In this document: positions 26,313 to 35,685 of the stretch, piece by piece | Numbering within the stretch: the stretch's first letter is position 1 | Layout: the number at the start of each line of letters is the position of its first letter | DNA from: Neiella holothuriorum | Lineage (GTDB): Bacteria; Pseudomonadota; Gammaproteobacteria; Enterobacterales; Neiellaceae | Assembly (NCBI RefSeq): GCF_019457915.1 | Contig: NZ_JAHZSS010000017.1 | Location: forward strand, 37,982 to 101,981 | Length of the DNA stretch: 64,000 nucleotides | Direction: 5' to 3' | Notes under the pieces: model-generated | The model's database searches: none | What the model was told of the DNA's origin: nothing | What the model saw: only the letters and a program-made list of their open reading frames with translations | Translations under genes and position numbers: made by a program

Positions 26313-27324
26313 TACGTATCGTCTGTTGCGGACTCTTGTAGTCATGCTTGTCCTGGGCGCATCTATTCCTGCAAAAGCCGAACTGACCTGTCCAGACGCG
26401 GGGTTATTGTCCGGCAAGTTGCTGACAGATGTTTGCTGGTCATGCATTTTTCCTATCCGGGTTGCCGGTCTTCCTCTTGGTTCTGGCAATGTCCCAAGCG
26501 GCGCATCAAACAAGTCATTTTGCTTATGTGAAGACAACTTAGGCGTGCCAAGGCCAGGTATTGTTACCAGCATGTGGGAGCCAGCTCGCCTGATTGAATT
26601 GGTCAGATCGCCGGGCTGTTCACCTTCATTGGGAGGGATTCGTTTACCGTTAGGTGATAGGCGACTGCAAGGTGGTCATGGCGAAGGTGAATACGATACC
26701 GGTGATCTTGCTTTCTACCATTACCATTATTACGCCTTTCCGCTTTTGGTCATGCTCGATTTGTTCATGGATGGCAATTGCAATGCCGATGGTTACATGG
26801 ACTTTGACTTGATGTATTTGTCGGAATTGGACCCAACATGGCTGAACGATGAACTGGCCTTTTTTACTCAGCCTGAAGCGGCTGCTGTTGCTAATCCATT
26901 GGCTATTTCGGCTTGTACCGCTGACGCAGCCTCATCAACGCTTGGTAAACCCATCGATCAGTTGTTTTGGTGTGCTGGCAGTTGGGGCCATCTCTATCCG
27001 TTATCTGGCCATACCTTAGCCTTTGGCTCATTAGCAGAAAACACCAGCCATTTAGCGGCACGTGCAATCGCAGCTCAACACCGGCGTGGTCTTGCAAGGC
27101 GAACAATGGGAAATAGTGCGCTATGCCGACCTGTTATCGAACCCATGCTGCCGAAATCCCAATACAAGATGAGTATGTTCTTCCCTGTACCAGAAACTGA
27201 AAGTGCGCATGTCATCGGTGAAAGCACCATGAAATGGGGAGAGTGGCGAACGATCCCCGGTGCCGGAGAAGATGCACTCTACATTTTGTGGCGCTGGCAA
27301 GACTGCTGTAACTCGGGAGGTTAA
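26296..27324 (+). CDS. traU: TraU pilus assembly protein
   Basis: 342 residues, periplasmic, with signal peptide (LLRTLVVMLVLGASIPAKA) and many cysteines (CWSCIFPIRVAGLPLGSG, SFCLCEDN, LFWCAGSWGHLYPLSG) as in F TraU, which is needed for DNA transfer more than for the pilus itself. The cysteine pairs are likely substrates of the DsbC encoded at the head of the operon. It starts at ATG 26296 inside the end of traW. Confidence 0.92.
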   Translation: MKKLNNTYRLLRTLVVMLVLGASIPAKAELTCPDAGLLSGKLLTDVCWSCIFPIRVAGLPLGSGNVPSGASNKSFCLCEDNLGVPRPGIVTSMWEPARLIELVRSPGCSPSLGGIRLPLGDRRLQGGHGEGEYDTGDLAFYHYHYYAFPLLVMLDLFMDGNCNADGYMDFDLMYLSELDPTWLNDELAFFTQPEAAAVANPLAISACTADAASSTLGKPIDQLFWCAGSWGHLYPLSGHTLAFGSLAENTSHLAARAIAAQHRRGLARRTMGNSALCRPVIEPMLPKSQYKMSMFFPVPETESAHVIGESTMKWGEWRTIPGAGEDALYILWRWQDCCNSGG

Positions 27325-27326
27325 CC

Positions 27327-30300
27327 ATGAAACCAACACTTTTTACCCGAGTGTTAGCGGGTATTTTATCAATCACTATGGCGTGCTTGCCCTTACATGG
27401 TGTGGCCGCTGATGTGCAGCGCCAATCCGGCCTAAGCGGACAACAAGAAGGTAAGCAATTACTGCAAAACTGGACGATGCCCGCACTCAATGGCAATACA
27501 ATGTCGGTGCCGAATGGCAGTGGTAATGAGTCCATTAACTTGCAAGAGCTTTTCCCTGGTATGGATCAGGGCTCATTGGATGTCTTAACGGGCGTTTATG
27601 GCTCTGATGCCAGCATGGATCAATTGGGGACACAGCGCCAAGAGAGCATGGCATCCGAAAGTGGCGCTACGGGTGAAGCATTTCGTTCGCTACAACAGAT
27701 CAAAGACAGGTCTCGGCCAGATATGGTCAATGATCCCCTTTGGGCATTAACCGATGCGGTTCAAACTGACCCAAATCTATTAACACAAAGCTTCCCAGGC
27801 TGTGAGTCTCAAGGTGAAGGAGGCCCAAACTACCAGCAATGTGACAGGCTCAATACAGCGGTTAACAGCTGCACGATTACTCACGATTACACGGCAGGCA
27901 TTATTGAGCATGTTTCTGGACCGATGAACCTTCGCTCTTGTGGTGAGGGGTGTCTTGAAGTTTGGATAGGACGAATTGGTGACAACTACTGGAGTGGCAG
28001 TTGTAAAGTGTTCGAACAGGCCATCACACTCAAAGTCGTGAACCCCGATGCGATTACCTCAGCCGTTCTTGAGTACGCCAAATGGGATGACTACATGCAA
28101 GTGTGGCTTGGCGATCAGAAAGTCTGGTCTGGGCCGAACAATAACTTTCCACCAGAAACGGCAGGTCGCTGCGAGCTTAGTACCAGTTGGGAACGCAATC
28201 CAAATACCGATCTCACTGCCAAGCTAAAAGCGGTAGAACCAGGTTTAGAAGTGCCGGTGAAAATTCGCGTATCGGTAACGGGTAGTGGTGAGGGCTATGC
28301 ACGCATCAAGGTGCGCTTTGATCCAACCAAGGTGGTGATGAATGATAGTTGGTCACCACAGTCCTGTATCGAACAAGCAGCGGATATCCCGACGAAGTTT
28401 TCAGACTACAGCATTCAATGCACGGATCAGCCGTCTTCAACCAACGGATGTACGGTGGTCAATGGTGTTTCAGTTTGTGAATCCTACTTTGCCCCAAGCC
28501 CAGTGGCTGGCATATCGCCTTTGTGTCGGCGTGTACAAGTCAGTGTGGATGACGAAAGCTATAAGGGGGTTGAAAATCAGGCCTGCCAAGTGCTTGAAGC
28601 GAATCCTTCCTGTGGATTCATGTCGTCAGAATGTGCCGAAACCAATGATAAAGGTGAATGCATTCGTTTTACCGATACCTATGACTGTGGATTGCAAACC
28701 AGCGATCCAAAGTGTGTGGTATCCAACCTTATGCCAAGTAGTTTTGAGGCCTGTGAGCCTACTCAGACGATTACGCCATTTACTGAAACCAAGCATGTAC
28801 CGGATTACCAGGTGTGCGAAAAGATCAGCACGCTTACTCAGTGTCAGTTAGAGCGACGTGTATCCGCCGAAACACATCAACAAAGCTGGTCCATTGAGCG
28901 CGGTTGCTTTAGCTCTGAAACGCTCAGCTTTGTTCCACAGCACAGCAGTACAATGCAAACTGGAAACGCGACACTGAGGATTTTTGATAATCAAAATACT
29001 GAGATAAAAATCACCGAGTCGCCGTCCAAGGCAAATGGTTGGAAAACGACACTCTCATTGACGGGCAATAAGGAGACGGTGACTGAGACGAAATCGTCCA
29101 TTAAATACCCTGAAATGACCTGTCCAAAAGGAACCTTGGTTGGCTCATTGTGTAAAGTCGTCAATGGTTCGATTATTTCGTGGCATGAACCCCAGGAAGT
29201 CACTCGTTCCAGATGTGAGTCTGGCTGGAACAAAGTCGATTTCGATACTTGCAGCCGAGAAGTTCAGAAGTGTTTGGCTCCTGCGAAACTGAGCGCTTCA
29301 TTGACCTTCTCTGGCAAATACTTAGAGCAAGACATTGTTCATCAATCAAGTGATCCGGGCATAGACCAATGCTTGATGCAAACGGATCAGTTTACTGCGG
29401 TGCAGTGGCAGTGTTTGGATACGGGCACAAAACGAATCGACGGGTTAACAGTTGGTAGTGGCGAGTTGTCCAATCTTGGAAGCCTTTATCCGGCGGTTGT
29501 TTCGTCTCCTGCTCATTTAACCAGTCGCGGCAGCTCTGATGGACTGGGACTCTCATGCTGGAGGGCAAGAGCAACCTACAATGCTTCGACTGCTCATCCA
29601 GAGTTCAACATGGGCAGCTCAGATAGCTGGGTAGATGCCAATGGTAATACGCAAACCATCGTCAATAACGGACAAAACACGACCACCAATACGTGTGCCG
29701 CGCTAGAGCAAAATCCGGCCTGCCAGTATGTCAGAACCGAATGCACTGAAGGCGGGGCTGGTCATGAAGGCTTCTGTTATATCCAAAGTTTGGTGTATGA
29801 CTGCGGACAAAGCGTTGAAGTGCAAAATGCACGAATGGAAACTCAATACAACTGTGAGGGACCAGTTCGCTGTATGGGCACAGATTGTTTAGAGCCAGAG
29901 TCAATCAAGCAGGCTAACTTTGCAGAAGCCGCTGCGATGCTTAATGCGGCGCAGTTTATGACTAATGATATGTCATGTACGGGAGCTGATGGCCAAGATA
30001 ACGTTGAGTGTACGGTCTTTAAAGGTAATGCTGGCCAGTGCAAAAAAGCCGTTGGAGGCATAGTAGATTGTTGTGAAAAGCCAAGTGGCGTGTCGTTATC
30101 GGATTACATCACAATGATTGTGGCGGTTAACAAGCTTGATACGGCAGTCATGGCCATGAATCCGTCTTCTGCAATCTATGGTTCGTGGAATACGCTTAGG
30201 GAACCGATAACGAGTACTTGGAGTGCGGTTAAAGAGCCTTTTGTGTCTGCATGGGACTCTCTCATGGGAGCTGGACCATCAACGGCTGCTGGCGCGGGAG

Positions 30301-31019
30301 CGGAGCAAGCTGCGACAGGCTTCATGCAGGTGTTGACCAACAAAACGGCTGAATGGGTAGGTACGACCTTTGGTTCGGGGGCGCAATCGGCACTGTTTAG
30401 TAACGTTGGTGGCGCGGTTGGAGCCGATGGTGTTGTTTCGGGTGGAAACTTTGCCCTCGGTGGCGCTGCGGGCGCGGTTCTGAGTACGGTTATGACGGCC
30501 TACATGATTTACTCTGTCACCATGATCCTCATTCAGCTTATCTGGAAATGTGAGCAGAGTGAGTTTGAAATGAACGCCAAGCGGGTATTGAAGAGTTGCC
30601 ACTACGTAGGCTCTTACTGCAAGTCTAAGTTCTTAGGTGCTTGTGTTGAGAAACGGCAATCATATTGCTGCTTTACTTCGCCGCTTTCACGGATCATTCA
30701 AGAGCAAGTGCGTCCGCAATTAGGCCTTGGTTGGGGAAGTGCCAAGTCACCAAACTGCGAAGGTTTGACCGCGAGTCAGTTAAACCAGGTAGATTGGAGC
30801 CAAGTCAATCTGGATGAATGGATAGGTATCTTATCGATCACGGGCAACCTACCCGAAGTACCGTCACTGGATCTGGAAAGACTCACAGGCTCAGGAAGTA
30901 CGCTAAACGTTGATGGGAACCGTCAAAGTGCCGCAGATAGAGCCATTGAACGGCTAAACGGAATGGATGCAAAGAAACTGCGTCAGGAGGCGACGGAAGA
31001 AATTTCGGGGAATAATTGA
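27327..31019 (+). CDS. traN: TraN mating-pair stabilisation protein
   Basis: 1230 residues, an outer-membrane protein with a signal peptide (LAGILSITMACLPLHGVAA) and dozens of cysteines in repeated clusters (for example CEANPSCG-like units at residues 420-445 and 790-810). A glycine/alanine-rich hydrophobic region occurs near 1000-1070, and a Cys-rich end (CKSKFLGACVEKRQSYCCF) matches TraN of SXT and IncA/C plasmids. It is twice the length of F TraN. It contacts the recipient surface during mating. Last gene of the dsbC operon. Confidence 0.93.
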   Translation: MKPTLFTRVLAGILSITMACLPLHGVAADVQRQSGLSGQQEGKQLLQNWTMPALNGNTMSVPNGSGNESINLQELFPGMDQGSLDVLTGVYGSDASMDQLGTQRQESMASESGATGEAFRSLQQIKDRSRPDMVNDPLWALTDAVQTDPNLLTQSFPGCESQGEGGPNYQQCDRLNTAVNSCTITHDYTAGIIEHVSGPMNLRSCGEGCLEVWIGRIGDNYWSGSCKVFEQAITLKVVNPDAITSAVLEYAKWDDYMQVWLGDQKVWSGPNNNFPPETAGRCELSTSWERNPNTDLTAKLKAVEPGLEVPVKIRVSVTGSGEGYARIKVRFDPTKVVMNDSWSPQSCIEQAADIPTKFSDYSIQCTDQPSSTNGCTVVNGVSVCESYFAPSPVAGISPLCRRVQVSVDDESYKGVENQACQVLEANPSCGFMSSECAETNDKGECIRFTDTYDCGLQTSDPKCVVSNLMPSSFEACEPTQTITPFTETKHVPDYQVCEKISTLTQCQLERRVSAETHQQSWSIERGCFSSETLSFVPQHSSTMQTGNATLRIFDNQNTEIKITESPSKANGWKTTLSLTGNKETVTETKSSIKYPEMTCPKGTLVGSLCKVVNGSIISWHEPQEVTRSRCESGWNKVDFDTCSREVQKCLAPAKLSASLTFSGKYLEQDIVHQSSDPGIDQCLMQTDQFTAVQWQCLDTGTKRIDGLTVGSGELSNLGSLYPAVVSSPAHLTSRGSSDGLGLSCWRARATYNASTAHPEFNMGSSDSWVDANGNTQTIVNNGQNTTTNTCAALEQNPACQYVRTECTEGGAGHEGFCYIQSLVYDCGQSVEVQNARMETQYNCEGPVRCMGTDCLEPESIKQANFAEAAAMLNAAQFMTNDMSCTGADGQDNVECTVFKGNAGQCKKAVGGIVDCCEKPSGVSLSDYITMIVAVNKLDTAVMAMNPSSAIYGSWNTLREPITSTWSAVKEPFVSAWDSLMGAGPSTAAGAGAEQAATGFMQVLTNKTAEWVGTTFGSGAQSALFSNVGGAVGADGVVSGGNFALGGAAGAVLSTVMTAYMIYSVTMILIQLIWKCEQSEFEMNAKRVLKSCHYVGSYCKSKFLGACVEKRQSYCCFTSPLSRIIQEQVRPQLGLGWGSAKSPNCEGLTASQLNQVDWSQVNLDEWIGILSITGNLPEVPSLDLERLTGSGSTLNVDGNRQSAADRAIERLNGMDAKKLRQEATEEISGNN

Positions 31020-31067
31020 TTCAGATAATTCACCATATCCGTGTGTGCTAAATTGTTGTTTGGCTCG

Positions 31068-31098
31068 GGATGGCCTGAAATAAGAGGCCATCCTTTTT
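31068..31098 (+). terminator. Terminator after traN
   Basis: GGATGGCCT (31068-31076) pairs with AGGCCATCC (31085-31093), followed by TTTTT. It ends the traN transcript before the convergent hipA gene. Confidence 0.85.
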
Positions 31099-31127
31099 GC
31101 TCACAGGAATAGTTACTTTACTGCTAA

Positions 31128-32444
31128 CTAAATATCGAGCCGAAAGTTTTCTTGTATTTCATCTATCAGTGTTTTTGGCACATCCCATTCTTGAGCAAGC
31201 TGACGCCAAGTTGATACGTGCTCAATCGTTGCATCAATAATATCGTCGATCTTTTTCTTGTTAAAAACAGGGCTAAGTTTCTCTAAACTATAGAAATCAC
31301 TTCGTCTAAAGTTATCTCTTTTACCATTTAAGCTCATCCAATGGCTGTTCACCCATTTACTGCCAGGTTTATAGCTATAAGCTAAATCATAAGCTGGTGC
31401 GAGAGACCATTTGTCTTTTTTCAGAATAAAGGCAAAGTTCTTTGAGTGGTCGTCATGATTTCGAGCAATGATATTGAACGTCATGCGCTTGAATAGCTGC
31501 TCAGCTTCAACAGCAGAAAGCTTCAACTGTCTGGCTATGCCAAATAACTCTGCGTAAGAAAATGCCCCCGGCTTTTTATAATCAACGTGGGCAAGCCCGT
31601 TAAGCGTTTGTACGTGTACCTTGCTGTTTTTAATTCGATCAAACCGTTGTGTAATAAAGTGGCGTCGGTTGCCTTCATGGAGTAAGCGGCATGGCATCAT
31701 ATCGACACCGCATTTTTTAGCCATTAAATGATAAACAAACTCCATTGCTCCATAGCCTAATGGGTCACCGAAGGTTTCTTGATTTTTGTTATGCTCACTA
31801 ACTCCGTCAAATTTCATCAAATAATGAGTAAAACCACTTGGCACTTTGGCTTGGCCGGAGCGAACTTGAGTAAAATCTTCATTAAATGCTAACACGGCTT
31901 TCGGTCGTGCTCCTCCTGCACTCATGCCAACTGATAATAAAGACATCATTGCCTCTCTATCGTCTTGGCCATTTTGTTTTAGTTCTACTTCAAAATTACC
32001 TCGTGAATCTAAGATTTCTTGTGCAATAGAAACTAGCGATTGGATTTCTACTTGTTGTGAAGCATTTAAACTTCGTAACTTTGTAGCTGGCGCATACTCA
32101 AGAGCTCCCATGCCTCGCTTTCCCGTATATTGGAGGCGTTGAAGTGGTGTAATGTCACCCGGAGAGCGACCTTGACCTGCAACCCATGCGTTGAGAACTG
32201 CGTTACCAAAATCATCAGGTAAGGAGTCAGCTATTAAACCTGGTAGTCCTTTAAAGGTATTGAAATCCAGTTCGGGAAAGCTATAAATGCGATTCGATAA
32301 TGGCATTTTGATTGGGGATAGCTCGACACCTTTTTTTATGAATCCTGGATCATATTCAAATGATCCAAGTCCCTTTTCAGTGTCAAAACTCACTGCTCCA
32401 ACAACATCGTCTTGGTATGTTATTGTAATGACTTCCATTACCAT
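31128..32444 (-). CDS. hipA: HipA-like serine/threonine kinase toxin
   Basis: 438-aa HipA-family kinase. The N-terminal subdomain (GAVSFDTEKGLGSFEYDPGF then LPGLIADSLPDDFG) and the core with ARNHDDHSKNFAFI (catalytic loop) and LAPAYDLAYS (metal-binding Asp) are all present, so the kinase appears active. Related HipA toxins phosphorylate tRNA synthetases and cause dormancy. ATG 32444 lies inside the end of hipB; a second ATG at 32438 overlaps the hipB stop by one base. It sits in hotspot HS4 between traN and the s063 position. Confidence 0.88.
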   Translation of the reverse strand: MVMEVITITYQDDVVGAVSFDTEKGLGSFEYDPGFIKKGVELSPIKMPLSNRIYSFPELDFNTFKGLPGLIADSLPDDFGNAVLNAWVAGQGRSPGDITPLQRLQYTGKRGMGALEYAPATKLRSLNASQQVEIQSLVSIAQEILDSRGNFEVELKQNGQDDREAMMSLLSVGMSAGGARPKAVLAFNEDFTQVRSGQAKVPSGFTHYLMKFDGVSEHNKNQETFGDPLGYGAMEFVYHLMAKKCGVDMMPCRLLHEGNRRHFITQRFDRIKNSKVHVQTLNGLAHVDYKKPGAFSYAELFGIARQLKLSAVEAEQLFKRMTFNIIARNHDDHSKNFAFILKKDKWSLAPAYDLAYSYKPGSKWVNSHWMSLNGKRDNFRRSDFYSLEKLSPVFNKKKIDDIIDATIEHVSTWRQLAQEWDVPKTLIDEIQENFRLDI

Positions 32445-32761
32445 TCTGGTGCTTCCTCATCTTTGTTACTACGCTGGCCAGAGGCTCTCTGCCTTTTCTT
32501 GCCTTGCAGTTTGGCCAGCTGTAAGGGAGAAATTTCTTGTTTAGGGAGAAAAAGATCAATCTGCTGTGTGAGGTCTAATGCCATTAATATAGCAATCATG
32601 ATGTCGAGCTGAACTTTTCCCTTTTCTGCATTCAAAACCGTTTTGCGGGCAATGCCAGCAAGCTGTGCAACTTCAGATTGTGTTAGGTCTCGATTGAGTC
32701 GAGCTTGCTTCAATCTGTCGCCGATCTCTTCTGCTAATGCTGTAGCTGTCATGTCTCTCAC
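32438..32761 (-). CDS. hipB: HipB-like XRE antitoxin
   Basis: 107 residues with an XRE helix-turn-helix (IGDRLKQARLNRDLTQSEVA and LAGIARKTVLNAEKGK) and a charged tail. HipB proteins bind HipA and repress their own operon. It precedes and overlaps hipA in one transcript, the normal order for this toxin-antitoxin type. Confidence 0.87.
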   Translation of the reverse strand: MRDMTATALAEEIGDRLKQARLNRDLTQSEVAQLAGIARKTVLNAEKGKVQLDIMIAILMALDLTQQIDLFLPKQEISPLQLAKLQGKKRQRASGQRSNKDEEAPEW

Positions 32762-32775
32762 TATAAAGCCCTACT

Positions 32776-32877
32776 TTGGTTACACTATGCGAGCCATTCT
32801 CACTTAATGTTCTTAATTTAGGACTTTAATGCGATATTGTCAAATTATAATTTTAGCGTCCCTAATTGGTTACATTA
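32776..32877. promoter_or_regulatory. Promoter region of hipBA with repeated sites
   Basis: TTGGTTACACTA (32776-32787) and TTGGTTACATTA (32866-32877) are near-identical direct repeats 90 bp apart in the AT-rich region upstream of hipB. They are candidate HipB operators. The 32762-32964 interval shows no gene. Confidence 0.4.
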
Positions 32878-32964
32878 AGTTGGTTTTCACTCTTTAGAGT
32901 AACTATATGTGGACTTTATGTGATTTATAGGAAGCCCCTTTGAGAGGGGCTGGTTGATGGGAGC

Positions 32965-33576
32965 CTAGTTGGCTAGTTGGCGGGGACCAGCTGTTTCCTC
33001 TTCAGTGATATCGTCATCGGTTGAAGGCACCGCTTGTTCAACTTCTGCTTCTTTACCCTTGGCTTGAGCTGATTTTCGTGCTCGAATTTCGATATCAATA
33101 ATGCGTCGAGCCAGTTTGATGATGCGCTGTTGCCATGCGTAGTTGCCATCAACACGTTGCTTGTTGCTAAGCACGCTAGACAACCAGAGAGTGTCCATTG
33201 AGATCATCAAAGCATCGAGTTTGCGAACTAAGCCGACAAACTGGCCAACCTGAGGCGAGCTTATTTTGGCGTTGAAGGTAATCGGGTCCGTGTAGTCAGG
33301 TACTTCATCGATGCCGTTGGACTCCATCAGTTTGTCCAAACGAGCTTGTTCGCTGTCTACCGCCTTAGCGCAATCCTCGATCAACTGGCTAATGATCTGT
33401 TCCACTTCATCAATTTCGTTCTCATCGCCAATGATGCGTAGGATGACATCGATTCCGTAAAGTGCACTGACCGTCCGTCTAAAAACACGGTCAACGACAC
33501 GTTGCGCCTGTAAGCTGTTAATTGTGAATGATTGTTCAAAGATGGGTTTTGAGTAATTGGGTTTTGCTTGGGCCAT
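32965..33576 (-). CDS. Conserved ICE protein at the s063 position
   Basis: 203 residues, mostly helical, with an acidic and alanine-rich tail (QAVPSTDDDITEEE). The body (YGIDVILRIIGDENEIDEVE, VGLVRKLDALMISMDTLWLS) has no catalytic motif and may be related to DUF1845-type ICE proteins, but I am not sure. It stands alone on the reverse strand, back to back with the recombination operon, as s063 does in SXT. Divergence over a 367-bp region suggests shared regulation. Function unknown. Confidence 0.7.
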   Translation of the reverse strand: MAQAKPNYSKPIFEQSFTINSLQAQRVVDRVFRRTVSALYGIDVILRIIGDENEIDEVEQIISQLIEDCAKAVDSEQARLDKLMESNGIDEVPDYTDPITFNAKISSPQVGQFVGLVRKLDALMISMDTLWLSSVLSNKQRVDGNYAWQQRIIKLARRIIDIEIRARKSAQAKGKEAEVEQAVPSTDDDITEEETAGPRQLAN

Positions 33577-33879
33577 AAGTTTGCTCCTGATATGACAATA
33601 ATCAGTCCCTAGCCTAATCCTCTGTGCGGTAATGGCCTTTCAGCTAGGTGGAAGAATTGAGCATCTTTCTAACTATCCTGTCTGGATAAGACGGTTACAC
33701 TGACTATCAAATATTGCTGATCTGTTTCAGTGATATCCGCGCCTGAGAGCATGAGCTCAAAGGAAGCCCGCCGCTGAGTTTTCTCAGTGGTACTAAGAGG
33801 TAGCTAGCCTCCTTAAACAAATAGCCTGCATGTTTTTACATGCTCAACCATGCGTTCCTTGCGGTTCGCCTTTTCACCA
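33577..33879. other. Gene-free divergent regulatory region
   Basis: No convincing gene. CTTTCAGCTAGGTGG near 33638 resembles the CTTTCAGCTATC part of the traI promoter element. CCGCTGAG-TTTT-CTCAGTGG near 33769-33788 and AAGAGG-N8-CCTCCTT just after it are further hairpins. Promoters for the reverse gene and for the recombination operon must lie here, but I cannot place them exactly. Confidence 0.45.
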
Positions 33880-33942
33880 CCCAACTGGGGGAGTTTTCCC
33901 CAGTTGGGGGTGACTCCTTCAAAACCAACATTAGGAGTCACC
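33880..33942 (+). promoter_or_regulatory. Paired-hairpin leader (first of the series)
   Basis: Hairpin A: CCCAACTGGGG (33880-33890) pairs perfectly with 33898-33908, 11 bp, loop GAGTTTT. Hairpin B follows without a gap: GGTGACTCCT (33909-33918) pairs with AGGAGTCACC (33933-33942), 10 bp perfect. The ribosome-binding AGGAG is wholly inside the B stem, two bases before the start codon. Confidence 0.8.
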
Positions 33943-33943
33943 A

Positions 33944-34270
33944 ATGGAATATATCTTCGGATTTATTATCCAACTCGCAGGCATTATGTTGCTTGCAAAA
34001 CTGAGCTGGTCGCTTTTGCGATTACTTGCTCGTCAAAGCGTGCGCCCGTTTCGATTTGTACTTACTCAAATCAAGCGTTTGCTCACACCAACACCAAAAC
34101 GTCGTCCAATGGCAGTGCCTAAAGCTCCTGGTATGCCCCGTTTGACATCTGCGTTTTACAAAGAGCCACATCAGTACGATATGGCTTTACTCGAAATACC
34201 AACCTATCTGCGCCGTCAGTCTTCTTTGCCCAGCCGGGCAGAAACGACTGTGTGCACAGAGTTCAACTAA
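33944..34270 (+). CDS. Small membrane protein heading the recombination operon
   Basis: 108 residues. A hydrophobic N-terminus (MEYIFGFIIQLAGIMLLAKL) anchors it in the membrane; a strongly basic region follows (LARQSVRPFRFVLTQIKRLL, then PKRRP), then a soluble tail. No family recognised. It lies 15 bp before ssb. Its start is masked by the paired-hairpin leader. Confidence 0.7.
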   Translation: MEYIFGFIIQLAGIMLLAKLSWSLLRLLARQSVRPFRFVLTQIKRLLTPTPKRRPMAVPKAPGMPRLTSAFYKEPHQYDMALLEIPTYLRRQSSLPSRAETTVCTEFN

Positions 34271-34285
34271 GACGAGGAGAACACC

Positions 34286-34705
34286 ATGAAAAACCAAGTA
34301 ACACTCATAGGCTACGTTGGCTCTGAGCCAGAGACGCGAGCCTATCCATCAGGTGATTTAGTGACCAGCATTTCACTGGCCACTTCTGAGAAATGGCGCG
34401 ACCGTCAATCCAATGAGCTCAAAGAGCATACGGAATGGCATCGGGTCGTTTTTCGAGATCGTGGTGGATTTAAGTTAGGGCTAAGAGCAAAAGATTTGAT
34501 CCAAAAAGGAGCGAAGCTTTTTGTTCAAGGGCCTCAGCGCACGCGCTCATGGGAGAAAGATGGCATTAAGCATCGATTGACCGAAGTGGACGCGGATGAG
34601 TTTCTGCTTCTTGATAGTGTGAACAAAGCATCTGAGCCATCACCGGCGGATGATGCGAGCTCCCAAGCTAATTGGGCACAAACTTATCCTGAACCAGATT
34701 TTTAA
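34286..34705 (+). CDS. ssb: Single-stranded DNA-binding protein
   Basis: 139-aa SSB with an OB fold (MKNQVTLIGYVGSEPETRAY, VTSISLATSEKWRDRQSNEL, EWHRVVFRDRGG). The C-terminus ends YPEPDF, the short acidic-aromatic tip that recruits partner proteins. It protects the transferred single strand and works with Bet and Exo. Unlike its neighbours it has an open GAGGAG site and no paired hairpin, so it may be coupled to the preceding gene. Confidence 0.93.
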   Translation: MKNQVTLIGYVGSEPETRAYPSGDLVTSISLATSEKWRDRQSNELKEHTEWHRVVFRDRGGFKLGLRAKDLIQKGAKLFVQGPQRTRSWEKDGIKHRLTEVDADEFLLLDSVNKASEPSPADDASSQANWAQTYPEPDF

Positions 34706-34730
34706 CCGAGCGATAACGCTTTAACCCAGC

Positions 34731-34780
34731 CGGGAGTACTTTCCCGTCAGGGGCAGACTCCCACTTTGATTGTCGGAGTC
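34731..34780 (+). promoter_or_regulatory. Paired-hairpin leader before bet
   Basis: Hairpin A: CGGGA (34731-34735) with TCCCG (34742-34746), extended outward by imperfect pairs. Hairpin B: GACTCC (34756-34761) with GGAGTC (34775-34780), containing the ribosome-binding GGAG. Start codon at 34785. Confidence 0.65.
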
Positions 34781-34784
34781 CATA

Positions 34785-35603
34785 ATGGAAAAACCAAAGC
34801 TAATCCAACGCTTTGCTGAGCGCTTTAGTGTCGATCCAAACAAGTTGTTCGATACCCTAAAAGCAACAGCATTCAAGCAACGTGACGGTAGTGCACCGAC
34901 CAATGAGCAGATGATGGCGCTCTTGGTGGTTGCAGATCAGTACGGTTTGAACCCTTTCACCAAAGAGATTTTTGCGTTCCCTGATAAACAAGCTGGGATT
35001 ATCCCAGTGGTAGGTGTCGATGGATGGTCTCGCATCATCAATCAACACGACCAGTTTGATGGCATGGAGTTCAAGACTTCAGAAAACAAAGTCTCACTGG
35101 ATGGCGCGAAAGAATGCCCTGAATGGATGGAATGCATCATCTATCGGCGCGACCGTTCGCACCCAGTCAAAATCACTGAGTATCTGGATGAAGTCTATCG
35201 ACCGCCTTTTGAAGGTAATGGCAAAAATGGCCCTTACCGTGTAGATGGTCCATGGCAGACGCACACTAAGCGAATGCTAAGACATAAATCCATGATCCAG
35301 TGTTCCCGCATTGCGTTTGGCTTTGTGGGAATTTTCGATCAAGACGAAGCGGAGCGAATTATCGAAGGCCAAGCAACACACGTTGTTGAGCCATCTGTGA
35401 TTCCACCCGAGCAAGTTGATGATCGAACCCGAGGGCTTGTTTACAAGCTTATCGAGCGGGCGGAAGCTTCAAACGCTTGGAATAGTGCATTGGAATATGC
35501 CAATGAACATTTTCAAGGTGTTGAGCTGACGTTTGCGAAGCAAGAAATCTTTAATGCTCAGCAACAAGCAGCCAAAGCGCTCACACAGCCTTTAGCTTCT
35601 TAG
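34785..35603 (+). CDS. bet: Bet single-strand annealing recombinase (RecT/Redbeta family)
   Basis: 272 residues starting at ATG 34785; the upstream TTG frame is ignored because of GGAG at 34775. The core FNPFTKEIF-type motif appears as QYGLNPFTKEIFAFPDKQ, followed by IIPVVGVDGWSRIINQHDQF and the MLRHKSMIQCSRIAFGFVGI box, all typical of lambda Bet-like annealing proteins. With Exo it forms the ICE recombination system known to create hybrid ICEs. Confidence 0.94.
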   Translation: MEKPKLIQRFAERFSVDPNKLFDTLKATAFKQRDGSAPTNEQMMALLVVADQYGLNPFTKEIFAFPDKQAGIIPVVGVDGWSRIINQHDQFDGMEFKTSENKVSLDGAKECPEWMECIIYRRDRSHPVKITEYLDEVYRPPFEGNGKNGPYRVDGPWQTHTKRMLRHKSMIQCSRIAFGFVGIFDQDEAERIIEGQATHVVEPSVIPPEQVDDRTRGLVYKLIERAEASNAWNSALEYANEHFQGVELTFAKQEIFNAQQQAAKALTQPLAS

Positions 35604-35625
35604 CGCCACGCATTCATTTTACTAA

Positions 35626-35685
35626 CCCTGGCGGGATTATTCTCCCGTCAGGGGGAAGGTCTCGTCTTTTTTTTGGAGATCTTCC
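35626..35685 (+). promoter_or_regulatory. Paired-hairpin leader before the 47-aa gene
   Basis: Hairpin A: CCCTGGCGGGA (35626-35636) with TCCCGTCAGGG (35643-35653), 11 bp, one G-U. Hairpin B abuts it: GGAAGGTCTC (35654-35663) with GAGATCTTCC (35676-35685), 10 bp, one G-U. GGAG at 35675-35678 is largely within the stem and the ATG begins on the next base. Confidence 0.75.

Noticed and set aside
34770..34784. Upstream TTG start for bet
   Set aside because: It would lie before the SD (GGAG at 34775-34778); ATG 34785 has correct spacing and matches the family's length.
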